Shown: positions 32,910 through 41,775, counted from the stretch's first letter. The stretch: DNA of 64,000 nt from Phycisphaerae bacterium (GCA_022072445.1 JAJVHV010000005.1:62001-126000), one strand, 5' to 3'. Numbers and translations are program-made. Notes: generated from the letters alone by a model not told the origin.

Positions 32910-33350
32910 CTACTCGGACGGCCGCGGCGGCGGCGGTTGTTGCTGCTGCTGCGGCGGCGGTTGATGGATCACGACCTGAAATCGCCGGCGGCCGAGCAGC
33001 GCCCCCTCATGAAGAACCTCGAACGCATACTGCCCAGCCGACGGAACACGCGCCCCCTGAAAAAAGAACACCACGTCCACAACGGCCAGCGGCGACGGGG
33101 CGGTGATCGACCCCTTGCTCTCCAGAATTACCGCGTTATCGGAGTCGCGCACCAGCACGAGTTGCAGCGAGACCTTTCCCACCAGTTCGGTCAGCGTCGC
33201 CAGCACCGCCATCTGGTGAATCGCGATCGGCGCCTGCGGCACAACGACCATGTTGAACAGCCCGATGGCGCTTTTCTTGCCCGTCAGGCGATCATCGATC
33301 ACCTGATCGCACAGCAGCAGCGACACCAGCGTGGGGCTCGCGTTGGACAT
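32910..33350 (-). CDS. DUF6941-like small protein
   Basis: 146 residues. The start, LLLCDQVIDDRLTGKKSAIG, followed by LFNMV, matches the pattern of a family of small beta-rich proteins annotated DUF6941, of unknown function. The middle is predicted as a beta-sandwich (strands around 55-125), and the end is a Pro/Gln-rich tail (PPPQQQQQPPPP). No signal peptide is seen, so it is probably cytoplasmic. It is co-transcribed with agmatinase. The family name is from memory and should be taken as tentative. Confidence 0.6.
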   Translation of the reverse strand: MSNASPTLVSLLLCDQVIDDRLTGKKSAIGLFNMVVVPQAPIAIHQMAVLATLTELVGKVSLQLVLVRDSDNAVILESKGSITAPSPLAVVDVVFFFQGARVPSAGQYAFEVLHEGALLGRRRFQVVIHQPPPQQQQQPPPPRPSE

Positions 33351-33392
33351 GGCGCGGATTGTAGCCGGGAATCGCCGTCGCCGCGCGATCCG

Positions 33393-34868
33393 CTACTCCT
33401 CGATCGAGCGCTCGACCGCGTAGTTCGTCGGCTCGCGCGTAATCATCACGTCGTGCGGGTGCGACTCGAGCACGCCGGCGTGCGTAATGCGGACAAACCG
33501 CGCCTTGCGGCGCAACTCCTCGATCGACTTTGCCCCGCAATAGCCCATGCCCTGCCGCAGACCGCCCACGAGCTGAAACACGTAATCGCCCAGCGGCCCG
33601 CGGTAGGGCACGCGGCCCTCGACGCCCTCCGGTACCATCTTGCGCGGCTGGTCGGCCCGCTGGAAGTAACGCTCCGCCGACCCGACGCTCATCGCCCCCA
33701 GCGACCCCATCCCGCGGTACTCCTTGAACCGCCGCCCCTTCCACAGCACCAGTTGGCCGGGCGATTCGTCCATGCCCGCGAACAGCGAGCCGATCATCAC
33801 ACTGTGCGCCCCGGCGGCCAGCGCCTTCGTCACGTCGCCGCTGTAGCGAACGCCGCCGTCAGCGATGATCGGGACCGCCGCGTCGGCGCTGGTGTTGAAG
33901 ATCGCCGTGATCTGCGGCATGCCGGCGCCTGTCACCACTCGCGTTGTGCAGATCGAGCCCGGACCGATCCCCACCTTGACCGCGTCAGCCCCCGCCTCCG
34001 TCAGCTCGCGAACGGCCTCCGCCGTCACGACATTCCCCGCGATCACGTCGATGTCGTGTCGCGACTTGAGCTGCCGCACCGTCTCGATGATCGCGTCGCT
34101 GTGACCATGCGCGCTGTCCACCACCAGCACGTCCACGTCGGCCCGCACCAGCGATTCCGCCCGCTCGAAATCCAGCGCGCCGATCGCCGCCCCGACCCGC
34201 AGCCGCCCGCGATCGTCCTTGCAGCTCTGCGGAAACTCACGCGCCCGCTCGATGTCACGCATCGTGATCAGCCCCGCCAGCTTCCCCTGCCCGTCCACCA
34301 GCAGCAGCTTCTCCACTTTCGCCCGGTTCAGGATCGCTTCCGCGTCATCCAGCCGCGTGTGCGGCGGCGCGGTCACGAGCCCCTCGCGCGTCATCACTTC
34401 GTCGATCCGGCGGTCCGTCCGCTCCAGGAATTTCAAATCGCGCCGTGTGATAATTCCCGCCAGCCTGCCGTCGGCGTGCGTGATCGGCACGCCGCTGATG
34501 TTCTGCAGCGTCATCACAGCCTTGGCACGCTCGACCGAATCGTCGGGCCGCAGCGTCACCGGATCGTTGATCACGCCGCTCTCGCTGCGCTTGACCTTGC
34601 GCACTTCGCGCGTCTGATCCTCGACGCTCAGGTTGCGGTGGATGATGCCGATGCCGCCTTCCTGCGCCAGCGCCACGGCCAGCGCGCTTTCGGTGACCGT
34701 GTCCATCGGCGCGCTGACGAGCGGAATGTTGATTCGGATGCGGCGCGTCAGTTGCGTGCTGACGTCGATCTCGCGCGGATGCACGCTGGCGCGCGACGGA
34801 ATCAGCAGCACGTCGTCAAACGTCAGTCCGTCGCCGATGATTCTTGGATGGCAGGCATGATCCGACAT
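33393..34868 (-). CDS. guaB: Inosine-5'-monophosphate dehydrogenase
   Basis: 491 residues, the usual length. It oxidises IMP to XMP with NAD, the first committed step of GMP synthesis. [15 protein letters not shown] opens the barrel, two CBS domains occupy about 95-210, and the active-site loop [15 protein letters not shown] carries the catalytic Cys (about 308). [20 protein letters not shown], then [13 protein letters not shown] complete the IMP-binding and flap regions. The start (ATG 34868) follows MSDHACHP with a -10 box only six bases upstream, so the mRNA is probably leaderless. It is not in an operon with guaA here. Confidence 0.96.
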   Translation of the reverse strand: MSDHACHPRIIGDGLTFDDVLLIPSRASVHPREIDVSTQLTRRIRINIPLVSAPMDTVTESALAVALAQEGGIGIIHRNLSVEDQTREVRKVKRSESGVINDPVTLRPDDSVERAKAVMTLQNISGVPITHADGRLAGIITRRDLKFLERTDRRIDEVMTREGLVTAPPHTRLDDAEAILNRAKVEKLLLVDGQGKLAGLITMRDIERAREFPQSCKDDRGRLRVGAAIGALDFERAESLVRADVDVLVVDSAHGHSDAIIETVRQLKSRHDIDVIAGNVVTAEAVRELTEAGADAVKVGIGPGSICTTRVVTGAGMPQITAIFNTSADAAVPIIADGGVRYSGDVTKALAAGAHSVMIGSLFAGMDESPGQLVLWKGRRFKEYRGMGSLGAMSVGSAERYFQRADQPRKMVPEGVEGRVPYRGPLGDYVFQLVGGLRQGMGYCGAKSIEELRRKARFVRITHAGVLESHPHDVMITREPTNYAVERSIEE

Positions 34869-34874
34869 AGGCCG

Positions 34875-34903
34875 ATGCTAGTTCGCACGTTCGCAGCCGT
34901 CAA
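34875..34903 (-). promoter_or_regulatory. Promoter of guaB, probably leaderless
   Basis: Read on the minus strand, TTGACG (34903-34898) and TAGCAT (34880-34875) are separated by exactly 17 bases, a good housekeeping match. The -10 ends six bases before the ATG at 34868, so initiation should fall on or within one base of the start codon. There is no room for a Shine-Dalgarno sequence. Confidence 0.65.
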
Positions 34904-35050
34904 GCACTCCGACTCACTCGCTGGCGCTTCGTGCTCTGATGCTATGTAGCACCGCCAACCGCCGGCCGCACTCCCCGGGTGGCATGGGTGGCTCGCTTCA
35001 TGGTTTCATGCTCTGGACGCCAGGCGTGAGCATGCGACAAGCTGTGGAGG

Positions 35051-35091
35051 GCAGCCGCCCTTGGCTGCATTCCGGCCAGCATGCCGGAATG
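35051..35091. repeat. Two adjacent palindromes, one of the REP-like family
   Basis: GCAGCC-GCCCTT-GGCTGC (35051-35068) is a member of the dispersed CAGCCG/CGGCTG palindrome family. Overlapping its end, CATTCCGGC-CAGCAT-GCCGGAATG (35068-35091) is a perfect nine-base stem. Both lie between the divergent starts of guaB and panC. The rest of 34904-35140 shows no gene. Confidence 0.7.
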
Positions 35092-35140
35092 TGCCGCCCG
35101 CCCATTCGACTTTCGCCGACCTTGCGCATTCAATACATGC

Positions 35141-36040
35141 GTGCTGGTCGCCCGCTCGATCGCCGAAATACGCCGCGCCGTCTCCGCCGCCCGCCCGCCG
35201 CACCGCGTCGGCCTCGTGCCCACGATGGGCGCCCTGCACGCCGGACATCTCTCGCTGGTCGACACCTGCCGCCGGCGGGGCGAGTATTGCGTTGCCAGCA
35301 TCTTTGTGAATCCGACCCAGTTCGGTCCCAACGAAGACTTTGCCAGTTATCCGCGCGATGAGGCCGGCGATCTCGAAAAGTTCCGAGCCGCCGGCGTCGA
35401 CGCCGTCTTCATGCCGGGCGTCGCCGAGCTGTACCCGCCCGGCGCCACCACGACGATTCACGTCGCCCGGCTCGACGAGCACCTCTGCGGTCCATTCCGC
35501 CCCGGCCACTTCGACGGCGTCGCGACCGTCGTCGCCAAACTGCTCAGCATCGTCGCCCCCGACAGCGCCTATTTCGGACAGAAGGACGCCCAGCAGCTCG
35601 CCATCGTCCGCGCCATGGTGCGCGACCTCGACCTGCCCGTCGAGATCGTCGGCTGCCCGATCGTCCGCGAACCCGACGGACTGGCCATGAGCAGCCGCAA
35701 CGCCTACCTGTCGCCCGAGGAGCGCGGCCGCGCCGTCTGCCTCTTCCACGCCCTGCAGCGCGCCCGCGACGCCATCCGCGCCGGCCAGCGCGACGCGCGG
35801 GCGGTCGAAGCGCTGCTGCGCGACGCCGTCCAGGCCGCCCGGCCCGACCGCATCGACTACCTCAGCGTCGTCGACGCCGTCACGTTGCAGCCCGTGCAGC
35901 ACGTCGCCGGCGTCATCCTGCTCGCCGGAGCCCTGCACGTCGGCCGCACGCGGCTCATCGACAACCTGCTGCTGGACGCCGATAATCCGGCGGCCGAATC
36001 CCCGGCGCCGAGCCGCTCTGGAGACCGATCACTCGCATGA
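35141..36040 (+). CDS. panC: Pantothenate synthetase
   Basis: 299 residues if GTG 35141 (VLVARSIAEIRRAV) is the start; an ATG 60 bases upstream is in frame but adds a non-conserved segment running into the repeats. The enzyme condenses pantoate with beta-alanine using ATP. Motifs are VGLVPTMGALHAGHLSL (HIGH-like), FVNPTQFGPNEDFASYPR, YFGQKDAQQLAIVRAMVRDL and SSRNAYLSPEER. It overlaps the next gene, lgt, by four bases (ATGA), so the two are translated together. Length and motifs are normal for the family. Confidence 0.93.
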   Translation: MLVARSIAEIRRAVSAARPPHRVGLVPTMGALHAGHLSLVDTCRRRGEYCVASIFVNPTQFGPNEDFASYPRDEAGDLEKFRAAGVDAVFMPGVAELYPPGATTTIHVARLDEHLCGPFRPGHFDGVATVVAKLLSIVAPDSAYFGQKDAQQLAIVRAMVRDLDLPVEIVGCPIVREPDGLAMSSRNAYLSPEERGRAVCLFHALQRARDAIRAGQRDARAVEALLRDAVQAARPDRIDYLSVVDAVTLQPVQHVAGVILLAGALHVGRTRLIDNLLLDADNPAAESPAPSRSGDRSLA

Positions 36041-37233
36041 TGCCCGTCGTCTTTCACATTCCGTTCGTCAACCGGCCCGTGCCGGGCTTCGGCCTGATGC
36101 TCATGATCGGCTTCCTGCTCTCGATCGTTTGGGCCACGCGCCGCGCGGCACGCAGCGGCGCCAACCCCGACGTGATCCTCAACTGCGGGTTCATCGGCCT
36201 GATCGCCGGCGTTGTCGGCTGCCGCGTCATGTACGTCGCCCACTACTGGGATGACTTCGCCCGCTACGGACACCCACTCAAGGTCATCTTCGCGATCTTC
36301 GACGTGACCCGCGGCGGCCTGGAGTTCTACGGCGGCGTCATCCTCACCGCGATCGCCACGCTCGTGTATCTGAGACGCTGGGGACACTCGGTCCGCTGGT
36401 ACCTCGACATCCTGACGCCCTCGCTGGCGTTGGGTCTGGCGATCGGCCGCCTCGGCTGCTTCCTGAACGGCTGCTGCTGGGGAGACACGTGCGACCTGCC
36501 CTGGGCCGTGCGGTTCCCCTTCGGCAGCAACGCCCAGATGCAGCAGTGGGAGCAGCGACGCCCGGGTTCCGAGCTGCCGCAGCAGTTGATGACGGTGAAC
36601 GCCACCGGCGTCGCGTTCGGCCTCTCGCGCGAAAGCCTCGCCGCCACCGACGATCAACTTCACGCCGCCGACGCCGCCGAGAGCACCGCCCGCAGCAAGC
36701 TCGGCGAAGCCCGCGAGCAGCTTGCCAAGGCCGGCGGCGCCGACCGGGAGCTCGCCCGCACGGTCGATCGCCTCGAGCGCGACGTGCAATCCGCCGCGGC
36801 CCAGTTCAGCGACATCCGCTCGCAGATGCGGAAGTACGGGCTCTCCGCTGCCCAGCTTCGCGCGCTGGCCGCCCGCCACCCGGCGCTGCCCGTCCACCCC
36901 ACGCAGATCTACGAGACCATCAACGCCTTGCTGCTCGCGCTGCTGCTCAACCTGATCTACTGGCGTCGGACGCGCGACGGGCAGGTCTTCTTTCTATTCT
37001 TTGCGATTCAGCCGCTGACGCGCTGGCTGCTCGAATCGATCCGCGCCGACAACCCGATCGACACGCTCGGCGTGTTCACGATCTCGCAGTTCATCGCGCT
37101 CGCCATGACCGCGGTCGGCATCCTCGGGCTTGTCTGGCTGCGCTCGCAGCCCCCGCGCTCCCAACGGGCGAGACTGTTCGTCCCCGAAGAGAGTGAGTCG
37201 CCTGAGCAAGGCCCCGTACCCGCCCGCGCCTGA
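36037..37233 (+). CDS. lgt: Prolipoprotein diacylglyceryl transferase with inserted coiled coil
   Basis: 398 residues. It moves a diacylglyceryl group from phospholipid to the lipobox Cys of prolipoproteins in the inner membrane. Conserved Lgt elements are GLEFYGGVI (about 89-97), GRLGCFLNGCCWGD (about 137-150) and HPTQIYE with the following transmembrane helix. Between FPFGSNAQ and VHPTQIYE there are about 120 extra residues, mostly charged helix with heptad spacing (residues about 165-285), absent from E. coli Lgt. The family is usually about 290 residues. The insertion should project outside the membrane. It is co-translated with panC, whose pathway is unrelated. Confidence 0.93.
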   Translation: MMPVVFHIPFVNRPVPGFGLMLMIGFLLSIVWATRRAARSGANPDVILNCGFIGLIAGVVGCRVMYVAHYWDDFARYGHPLKVIFAIFDVTRGGLEFYGGVILTAIATLVYLRRWGHSVRWYLDILTPSLALGLAIGRLGCFLNGCCWGDTCDLPWAVRFPFGSNAQMQQWEQRRPGSELPQQLMTVNATGVAFGLSRESLAATDDQLHAADAAESTARSKLGEAREQLAKAGGADRELARTVDRLERDVQSAAAQFSDIRSQMRKYGLSAAQLRALAARHPALPVHPTQIYETINALLLALLLNLIYWRRTRDGQVFFLFFAIQPLTRWLLESIRADNPIDTLGVFTISQFIALAMTAVGILGLVWLRSQPPRSQRARLFVPEESESPEQGPVPARA

Positions 37234-37255
37234 CGGGCGTCGACCCGAACCCCGA

Positions 37256-37391
37256 CCGTGAAGGCGCGCCCAGCCCTGACGTAAAGGCGCGCCCAGCCCT
37301 GACCGTAAAGGCGCGCCCAGCCCTGACGTAAAGGCGCGCCCAGCCCTGACGTAAAGGCGCGCCCAGCCCTGACCGCAAAGGCGCGCCCAGC
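37256..37391. repeat. Tandem 23/24-base repeat array, six copies
   Basis: A unit reading CGTAAAGGCGCGCCCAGCCC plus TGA repeats about six times head to tail between lgt and the acetyltransferase gene. Copies alternate between 23 and 24 bases through an extra C, and the first and last differ by one or two bases. Immediately after it comes a copy of the dispersed GAGCCCCGACCGTCAGGG element (37392-37420). No spacers separate the units, so it is not a CRISPR array. The remaining bases of 37234-37509 show no gene. Confidence 0.9.
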
Positions 37392-37509
37392 CGAGCCCCG
37401 ACCGTCAGGGAGGGGTTCGACCGAAAGTTGCGATCGTCGAGCGCAGGATCGCGCCGTCCCGCACAACCTCCGACGCGCGCAACGTCGTCCATGCACAAGA
37501 CGCCGCGCA

Positions 37510-38013
37510 TCACCCCGCCGCCGCCACCACCTTGACGAACACCACCTTGTCATCCCCGGGCGCGTAGAAGTCGACCAGCCGCGCGTCGACCGCGTAGCCG
37601 CAGCGTTCATAAAACCGCCGCGTCGGCTCGTACTGCGCCCGTGACGACGTCTCGACGTAAACACGCGTCCCGCCGGCCTGCGCGATCCGCCGCTCCGCCT
37701 GGTCCATCAGCCAGCGCCCCACGCCGCGCGACTGCCACCCCGGATCGACGGCAATCCAGTAGAGGTCGTAGCTGCTGCGCGTGCAGGCGATCGGCCCATA
37801 GCACGCGTAGCCCGCCAGTTCGCCGTCATGCAGCGCCAGAACGAAGTGATACCCGCTGGCCGGCCCGCGGCTGACGCGCTCGCGCACCAGCTCCGCCGCG
37901 ACCTCGACCTCCTCAGCATGGAAAAACCCCGTCCCCGCGACCAGCCGCCGGACGCGCGCCTCATCCTCCGCGCACACGCTCTCGCGCAGCGCCAGCCCAT
38001 TCGCCGCCGACAC
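37510..38013 (-). CDS. GNAT-family acetyltransferase
   Basis: 167 residues with a GTG start at 38013. Motif A (YWIAVDPGWQSRGVGRWLMD, about 100-120) has the acetyl-CoA pyrophosphate loop QSRGVG, and motif B ends with YEPTRRFYERCGY. Residues 55-85 form the usual central strands (HFVLALHDGELAGYACYGPI). Acetylation of a small amine or peptide N-terminus is expected; the substrate cannot be told. It starts seven bases after the stop of the aminotransferase at 38020, so both may share a transcript and a metabolic theme. Confidence 0.88.
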   Translation of the reverse strand: MSAANGLALRESVCAEDEARVRRLVAGTGFFHAEEVEVAAELVRERVSRGPASGYHFVLALHDGELAGYACYGPIACTRSSYDLYWIAVDPGWQSRGVGRWLMDQAERRIAQAGGTRVYVETSSRAQYEPTRRFYERCGYAVDARLVDFYAPGDDKVVFVKVVAAAG

Positions 38014-38019
38014 GCGGCC

Positions 38020-39162
38020 CTAGCTCCGCTCGGCGATCGACTTTTGCGCCGCCGTCACGCCCGCGCCCAGCTCGAACTTGTGCCCGCGCTTGTAGAGCAC
38101 CTGCTCCAGCGCGCCGATCGCCAGAATCGTGTCCATCTCGTCAACGTAGCCCATGTGCCCCAGCCGCAGAATCTTGCCCTTGAGCTGGTCCTGCCCGCCG
38201 GCCGACTCGATGCCGTAACGCTCCTCCAGATCAGTGCGGATGTCCTTCACCGCGATCCCCGCCGGCGGTTTCAGCGCCGTGACCGAATCGCTCGGGCTCT
38301 TCGAGAACACGGGCATGCCGATCGCGCTGCCGGCCGCCCGCGTCGCCGCCGCCATCGAGGCGACACGCTTCCACACCTTCTCAAGGCCCTCTTCCAGCAG
38401 CACATCCAGCGCCTTCACCAGCCCGCGCACCAGCAGGTGCGCCGGCGTGAACGGCGTGTCGTTCTCCGCCGCGCTCTTCCGCGCCTTGTTCAGATTCAGG
38501 TAGTACGCCCGCTGCGACTTGTTGGCCTCGATCGCCGACCACGCCCGCGGACTGATCGCCACAAAGCCCAGCCCCGGCGGCAGCATCAGCGCCTTTTGCG
38601 ATCCCGTGATCACCACGTCGACGCCCCATTCGTCCGGCTTGAGCGGCATCGCCCCGGCCGACGTGATGCAGTCCGCCAGCAGCAGCTTGCCCGCCTGCTG
38701 GCAGACCTTCCCGATCCCCTGCAGGTCGCACTTCGTTGCCGTCGAGGTCTCGCTGTGGACGACCATCACCGCCGTGATCGCCGCATCCTTCCGCAGCAGC
38801 TCAGCCACTTGCTCCGGCGAGATGGTGTCGCCCCACTCGACCGCGTGACGCGTGACGCTGATGCCGTGCTGCTGTGCGATTTCGCCCCAGCGCTGCCCGA
38901 ACTTGCCCGCCTCGATCGTCAACAGCTTGCTGCCCGGCCCATGAATCCCGACGATCGCGGCCTCCGCCGCCGCCGTCCCCGAGCCCGTCACGATGATCAC
39001 TTCATGCCGCGTGCATAGCACCTGCTGAAGCTTCTCGGCCGCGGCCTTCATGAAACCCTTGAACCAGTCGGTCCGGTGGTGATGGAACGGACGCGACATC
39101 TCCAGCAGGACTTCCTCCGGCACCGCACACGGCCCGGGAGTGAAAAGTCGGAATTTCTTCAT
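38020..39162 (-). CDS. Class V PLP-dependent aminotransferase (alanine-glyoxylate type)
   Basis: 380 residues. The fold type I aminotransferase pattern is clear: LFTPGPCAVPEEVLLEMSRP at the start, SGTAAAEAAIVGI (PLP phosphate loop), VVHSETSTATKCDL, the Asp pairing with the pyridine nitrogen in LLLADCITSAGAMPL, and the PLP lysine in GSQKALMLPPGLGFVAIS (about 190-205). This subclass includes serine-pyruvate/alanine-glyoxylate transaminases and PucG-type ureidoglycine enzymes. Nothing nearby (no allantoin or serine-cycle genes) fixes the substrate. The GNAT gene follows 6 bases downstream. Confidence 0.9.
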   Translation of the reverse strand: MKKFRLFTPGPCAVPEEVLLEMSRPFHHHRTDWFKGFMKAAAEKLQQVLCTRHEVIIVTGSGTAAAEAAIVGIHGPGSKLLTIEAGKFGQRWGEIAQQHGISVTRHAVEWGDTISPEQVAELLRKDAAITAVMVVHSETSTATKCDLQGIGKVCQQAGKLLLADCITSAGAMPLKPDEWGVDVVITGSQKALMLPPGLGFVAISPRAWSAIEANKSQRAYYLNLNKARKSAAENDTPFTPAHLLVRGLVKALDVLLEEGLEKVWKRVASMAAATRAAGSAIGMPVFSKSPSDSVTALKPPAGIAVKDIRTDLEERYGIESAGGQDQLKGKILRLGHMGYVDEMDTILAIGALEQVLYKRGHKFELGAGVTAAQKSIAERS

Positions 39163-39483
39163 GGTCGCTGCCTCCAGTCTTCAGCCTCTACGCTTCGCCT
39201 GCGCTTCACGTCGGCGCCAAAATCCTAACCCCAGCGCTCAACCGCCGCGAGCCGCGCCCAACGCCCCGCGCCGACGCCATTCAGCAAGCATTCCGCGTTC
39301 CTTGTGTAGCACAGCCGCCCCAGGCTCTGAATTCCGCGCGCAGCCGTCAAGTCCGCGCGCAGCCGCCAATTCCGCGCGCAATCGTGTCGAGCAGCCGCCC
39401 TCGGCTGCACTCCCTTGAAACTCGCTGGCCGTCGAGCGCCGTCGCCCCCCACGTCCGATCGCCCATCCGTCATAATGCTCCCG
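39163..39483. other. Divergent intergenic region rich in short repeats
   Basis: These 321 bases lie between the divergent aminotransferase and lipoate-ligase-like genes. At 39333-39386 a 19-base unit beginning TCCGCGCGCAGCCG repeats almost three times. At 39391-39408 is the palindrome GCAGCC-GCCCTC-GGCTGC of the dispersed family, and a degenerate copy lies near 39310-39328. No gene is supported; both promoters must be here but no clear -35/-10 pair was seen. Confidence 0.7.
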
Positions 39484-40227
39484 ATGACCCAGAACTTGCA
39501 CGTCTTCCGCGACCCGCCGCTCGACGGCCCGACCAACATGGCCCGCGACGAGCACCTGCTCTACTCGCTCCCCACGCAACCCGCGGCCCTGCGGCTCTAC
39601 GCCTGGTCCGAACCAACCATCAGCCTCGGTTACTTCCAGCCCTTCAGCCAGATCCAATCGCTCCCTGACCCGCTCAACACCCTGGCGGTCGTACGCCGCT
39701 GCACCGGCGGCGGCGCGATCCTGCACGACCGCGAGCTGACCTACTGCCTCGTTTTGAGCGAAACCCAGCCGCTTGCACGCCGGCCGCCCGTCGAGCTTTA
39801 TCGGGCCGTGCACACCTGTTGGCGCGACGCCCTCGCCGTTGCCGGCGTCGAAACCTCTCTCGCCCCCGATTCGCTCCCTCTCCCCACGCCTCGCTCCGGC
39901 CCATTCTTTTGCTTCGCCCGCCCCGGCCAGACCGACCTGCTCCTCCACGGCGAAAAGCTGCTCGGAAGCTCCCAGCGGCGGATTCCCGGCGGCGTGATGC
40001 AGCACGGTTCGCTGATTCTCGGACGCCGTTTCGACGCCCACCCCGGCGCTCATCTGGGCGACCCCGACAGTCGCGAAATGACGTGCTGGGCCGACGCGTT
40101 CGTCGCCCGGCTCGCCGCCGCACTCGATCTCGCACCCACGCCGACGAGCCTTGACGCAGCGCAGCTCGCCGACGTCGCCACCCGCCGATCCGTCTACGCC
40201 TCAGCCGCCTGGACCCGGCGCCGCTGA
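39484..40227 (+). CDS. Lipoate-protein ligase A-like protein
   Basis: 247 residues from ATG 39484 (MTQNLHVFRD), the second of two close Met codons. The BPL/LplA/LipB fold is seen in NMARDEHLL, YAWSEPTISLGYFQPF, the loop RRCTGGGAILHDRELTYCLV (about 68-87), and the lysine that makes the lipoyl-adenylate contact in GEKLLGSSQRRI (about 157-168), followed by GGVMQHGSLIL. It should attach lipoate or octanoate to a carrier domain. Neither lipA nor any lipoylated protein gene is in the window. Octanoyltransferase LipM-type activity is the main alternative. Confidence 0.85.
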   Translation: MTQNLHVFRDPPLDGPTNMARDEHLLYSLPTQPAALRLYAWSEPTISLGYFQPFSQIQSLPDPLNTLAVVRRCTGGGAILHDRELTYCLVLSETQPLARRPPVELYRAVHTCWRDALAVAGVETSLAPDSLPLPTPRSGPFFCFARPGQTDLLLHGEKLLGSSQRRIPGGVMQHGSLILGRRFDAHPGAHLGDPDSREMTCWADAFVARLAAALDLAPTPTSLDAAQLADVATRRSVYASAAWTRRR

Positions 40228-40410
40228 CGTCGCGCTGCCGAGGACCCGGGGGGCTGTCCGCTGGCGTGATAGGGGGCAGGCAACATAGAGGGGGCGTCGG
40301 CAAGGTCGGGTTCGCCGGCGGCAGATGGTCCGCACACGATCACGGTCGCCTGCGGAGCGCGCTGCTGGCGGAAAACCGTCCAGCCGTAGCAGGTTTTTGC
40401 GCCTTGCGGC

Positions 40411-40439
40411 TTGCAAAACGCTCGTGCGATGACGATAAT
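40411..40439 (+). promoter_or_regulatory. Promoter of the first prepilin-like gene
   Basis: TTGCAA (40411-40416) and GATAAT (40434-40439) lie 17 bases apart, a good housekeeping match. The start codon at 40500 follows about 55 bases later, with TGGAGA as a possible ribosome binding site. The rest of the gap 40228-40410 has no gene. Confidence 0.6.
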
Positions 40440-40499
40440 ACAGCGGTTAAGCCAACTCTGGCCGAAGTTTCTTCGTTGGCACACATTGGAGACAGACGC

Positions 40500-41306
40500 A
40501 TGATGCGCCGCAGGTCCGCGTTTACACTCATCGAGTTGCTGGTGGTCGTGGCGATTATCGCCCTGCTGATCAGCATCCTGCTCCCCTCGCTCCAGAAGGC
40601 CCGCGAACAGGCCAAGGCCGTCGTCTGCGGTTCGAACGAAAAGAGCCAGGGAACGGCAATGCTCATGTACAACAACGACACCGACCACTATCCCGCTGAG
40701 CACATGCAGACTCAGGGCCGGGCGTGGTTTACGTCGTGGGCGCCGCGCATCCGCAAGTACACGCAGAACGACACCGGCGTGTTCTACTGCGTCTCGTCCG
40801 ACGCGGCCTATCGCTGGCAGAAGAAGTTTACGGGCCGCGGCGATGCGTATCAGCCCGATCTGACCGCGCTCGGATACGAACCCGGTGAAGACCCCATCGA
40901 GGGCACCGCGTACTTCTTCACGTACGGTTACAACGGCTGCGGCATTGAGCAGTACAGCGATCCAAACTTCGGCCTCGGTGTTCACGCCAAGCGGCGCAAC
41001 AATCCGAACGGCAACGATCCGGAAGCTCCACTCCGCGAGTTGCGCACGGCGCGCGTCCTGCGCCCGTCCGAGATGATCATGATCGCCGACAGCAACACCG
41101 ACGGAAACTCGGACTCGGAGATCAGCGTCGACTTCGACTACCCGTCGATGTTCCCCGGCCGCCGTCATAATGACGGAACGCAGGTGCTGTTCTGTGATGG
41201 CCATGCCGAGCGCATTCCGTTCGATCGCCTCATGGCGAGGGACGAAATCGCCCGGCGCCGCTGGAACAACGACTTCCAGCCGCACAAGGAGCTCTGGGCC
41301 GACTAG
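40500..41306 (+). CDS. Prepilin-like protein with H-X9-DG motif (pair 1, first)
   Basis: 268 residues from ATG 40500 (a second Met follows directly). A short basic leader ends before [20 protein letters not shown], the type IV prepilin cleavage and hydrophobic helix, with Glu five residues after Phe. PrePilin peptidase should cut before Phe. A globular region follows, and the end holds [18 protein letters not shown], the H-X9-DG signature of planctomycete pseudopilins. Such proteins are exported and may be surface fibres or scaffolds; their real role is unknown. It is closely related to the gene at 41856-42671 and followed by a strong terminator at 41332. Confidence 0.93.
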   Translation: MMRRRSAFTLIELLVVVAIIALLISILLPSLQKAREQAKAVVCGSNEKSQGTAMLMYNNDTDHYPAEHMQTQGRAWFTSWAPRIRKYTQNDTGVFYCVSSDAAYRWQKKFTGRGDAYQPDLTALGYEPGEDPIEGTAYFFTYGYNGCGIEQYSDPNFGLGVHAKRRNNPNGNDPEAPLRELRTARVLRPSEMIMIADSNTDGNSDSEISVDFDYPSMFPGRRHNDGTQVLFCDGHAERIPFDRLMARDEIARRRWNNDFQPHKELWAD

Positions 41307-41331
41307 CGCGGCGATGCTTCGTACGGACCAC

Positions 41332-41371
41332 GCCGGCGGCCGACGACTTCCGTTGGTCGCCGGCTCGTTTT
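41332..41371 (+). terminator. Intrinsic terminator after the first prepilin-like gene
   Basis: GCCGGCGGCCGACG pairs with CGTTGGTCGCCGGC around the loop ACTTC, a stem of 14 pairs including two or three G-U pairs. TCGTTTT follows at 41365-41371. It ends the transcript 26 bases after the prepilin stop and separates it from the zinc-ribbon gene at 41422. Confidence 0.75.
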
Positions 41372-41421
41372 GATAGCTGCTGCGCTCAGCGGCGCCACGT
41401 CCACGAATTCTTGGAAGCGAG

Positions 41422-41775
41422 ATGAACAAGAACACAGTACTGACCGCTGTTGCCGTCATTGCACTTGCTGTCGCTGGCGTGCTCTTCGCGAAGAATCTGT
41501 TCTACTCCAAGCGGCCCGACACGCCCGACACCACCTACTGGATCTGCGTCAACCGCGAGTGCAACCATCGCTTCGAGCTGTCCGTCGACAAATTGAAGCA
41601 AGAGCGCGATCTTCCACAATGCCCGAAGTGCAACCAGCGGACCACCGTCCGCGCCTACCAGTGCCCGTCCTGCAAAGGAACGTACGAGGCGGAAGGGCAC
41701 GGCCTACTGCCGAAGAATTGCCCGTTATGCAAGGCCGCCATCCCGCGGCCTCAAATTGGAAAGAGCGACGGCTGA
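41422..41775 (+). CDS. Membrane-anchored double zinc-ribbon protein
   Basis: 117 residues. The first 25 form one hydrophobic anchor (VLTAVAVIALAVAGVLFAKN). Two zinc-binding sites follow: CVNRECNHRF paired with CPKC (about residues 40-68), and CPSC paired with CPLC (about 78-102). Whether the ribbons face inward or outward is not clear; the N-terminus lacks a strong positive bias. It lies between two closely related prepilin-like genes on the same strand, which suggests a part in the same export or assembly process. No family is recognised. Confidence 0.75.
   Translation: MNKNTVLTAVAVIALAVAGVLFAKNLFYSKRPDTPDTTYWICVNRECNHRFELSVDKLKQERDLPQCPKCNQRTTVRAYQCPSCKGTYEAEGHGLLPKNCPLCKAAIPRPQIGKSDG

Noticed and set aside
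29869-34949. Antisense frames over aroA (490 codons) and over agmatinase/guaB (728 codons)
   Set aside because: Arg/His/Pro-rich shadow translations with no family match; the opposite strand encodes enzymes with full active-site motifs.
37256-37391. Possible CRISPR array
   Set aside because: Units are contiguous without unique spacers and no cas gene is nearby.
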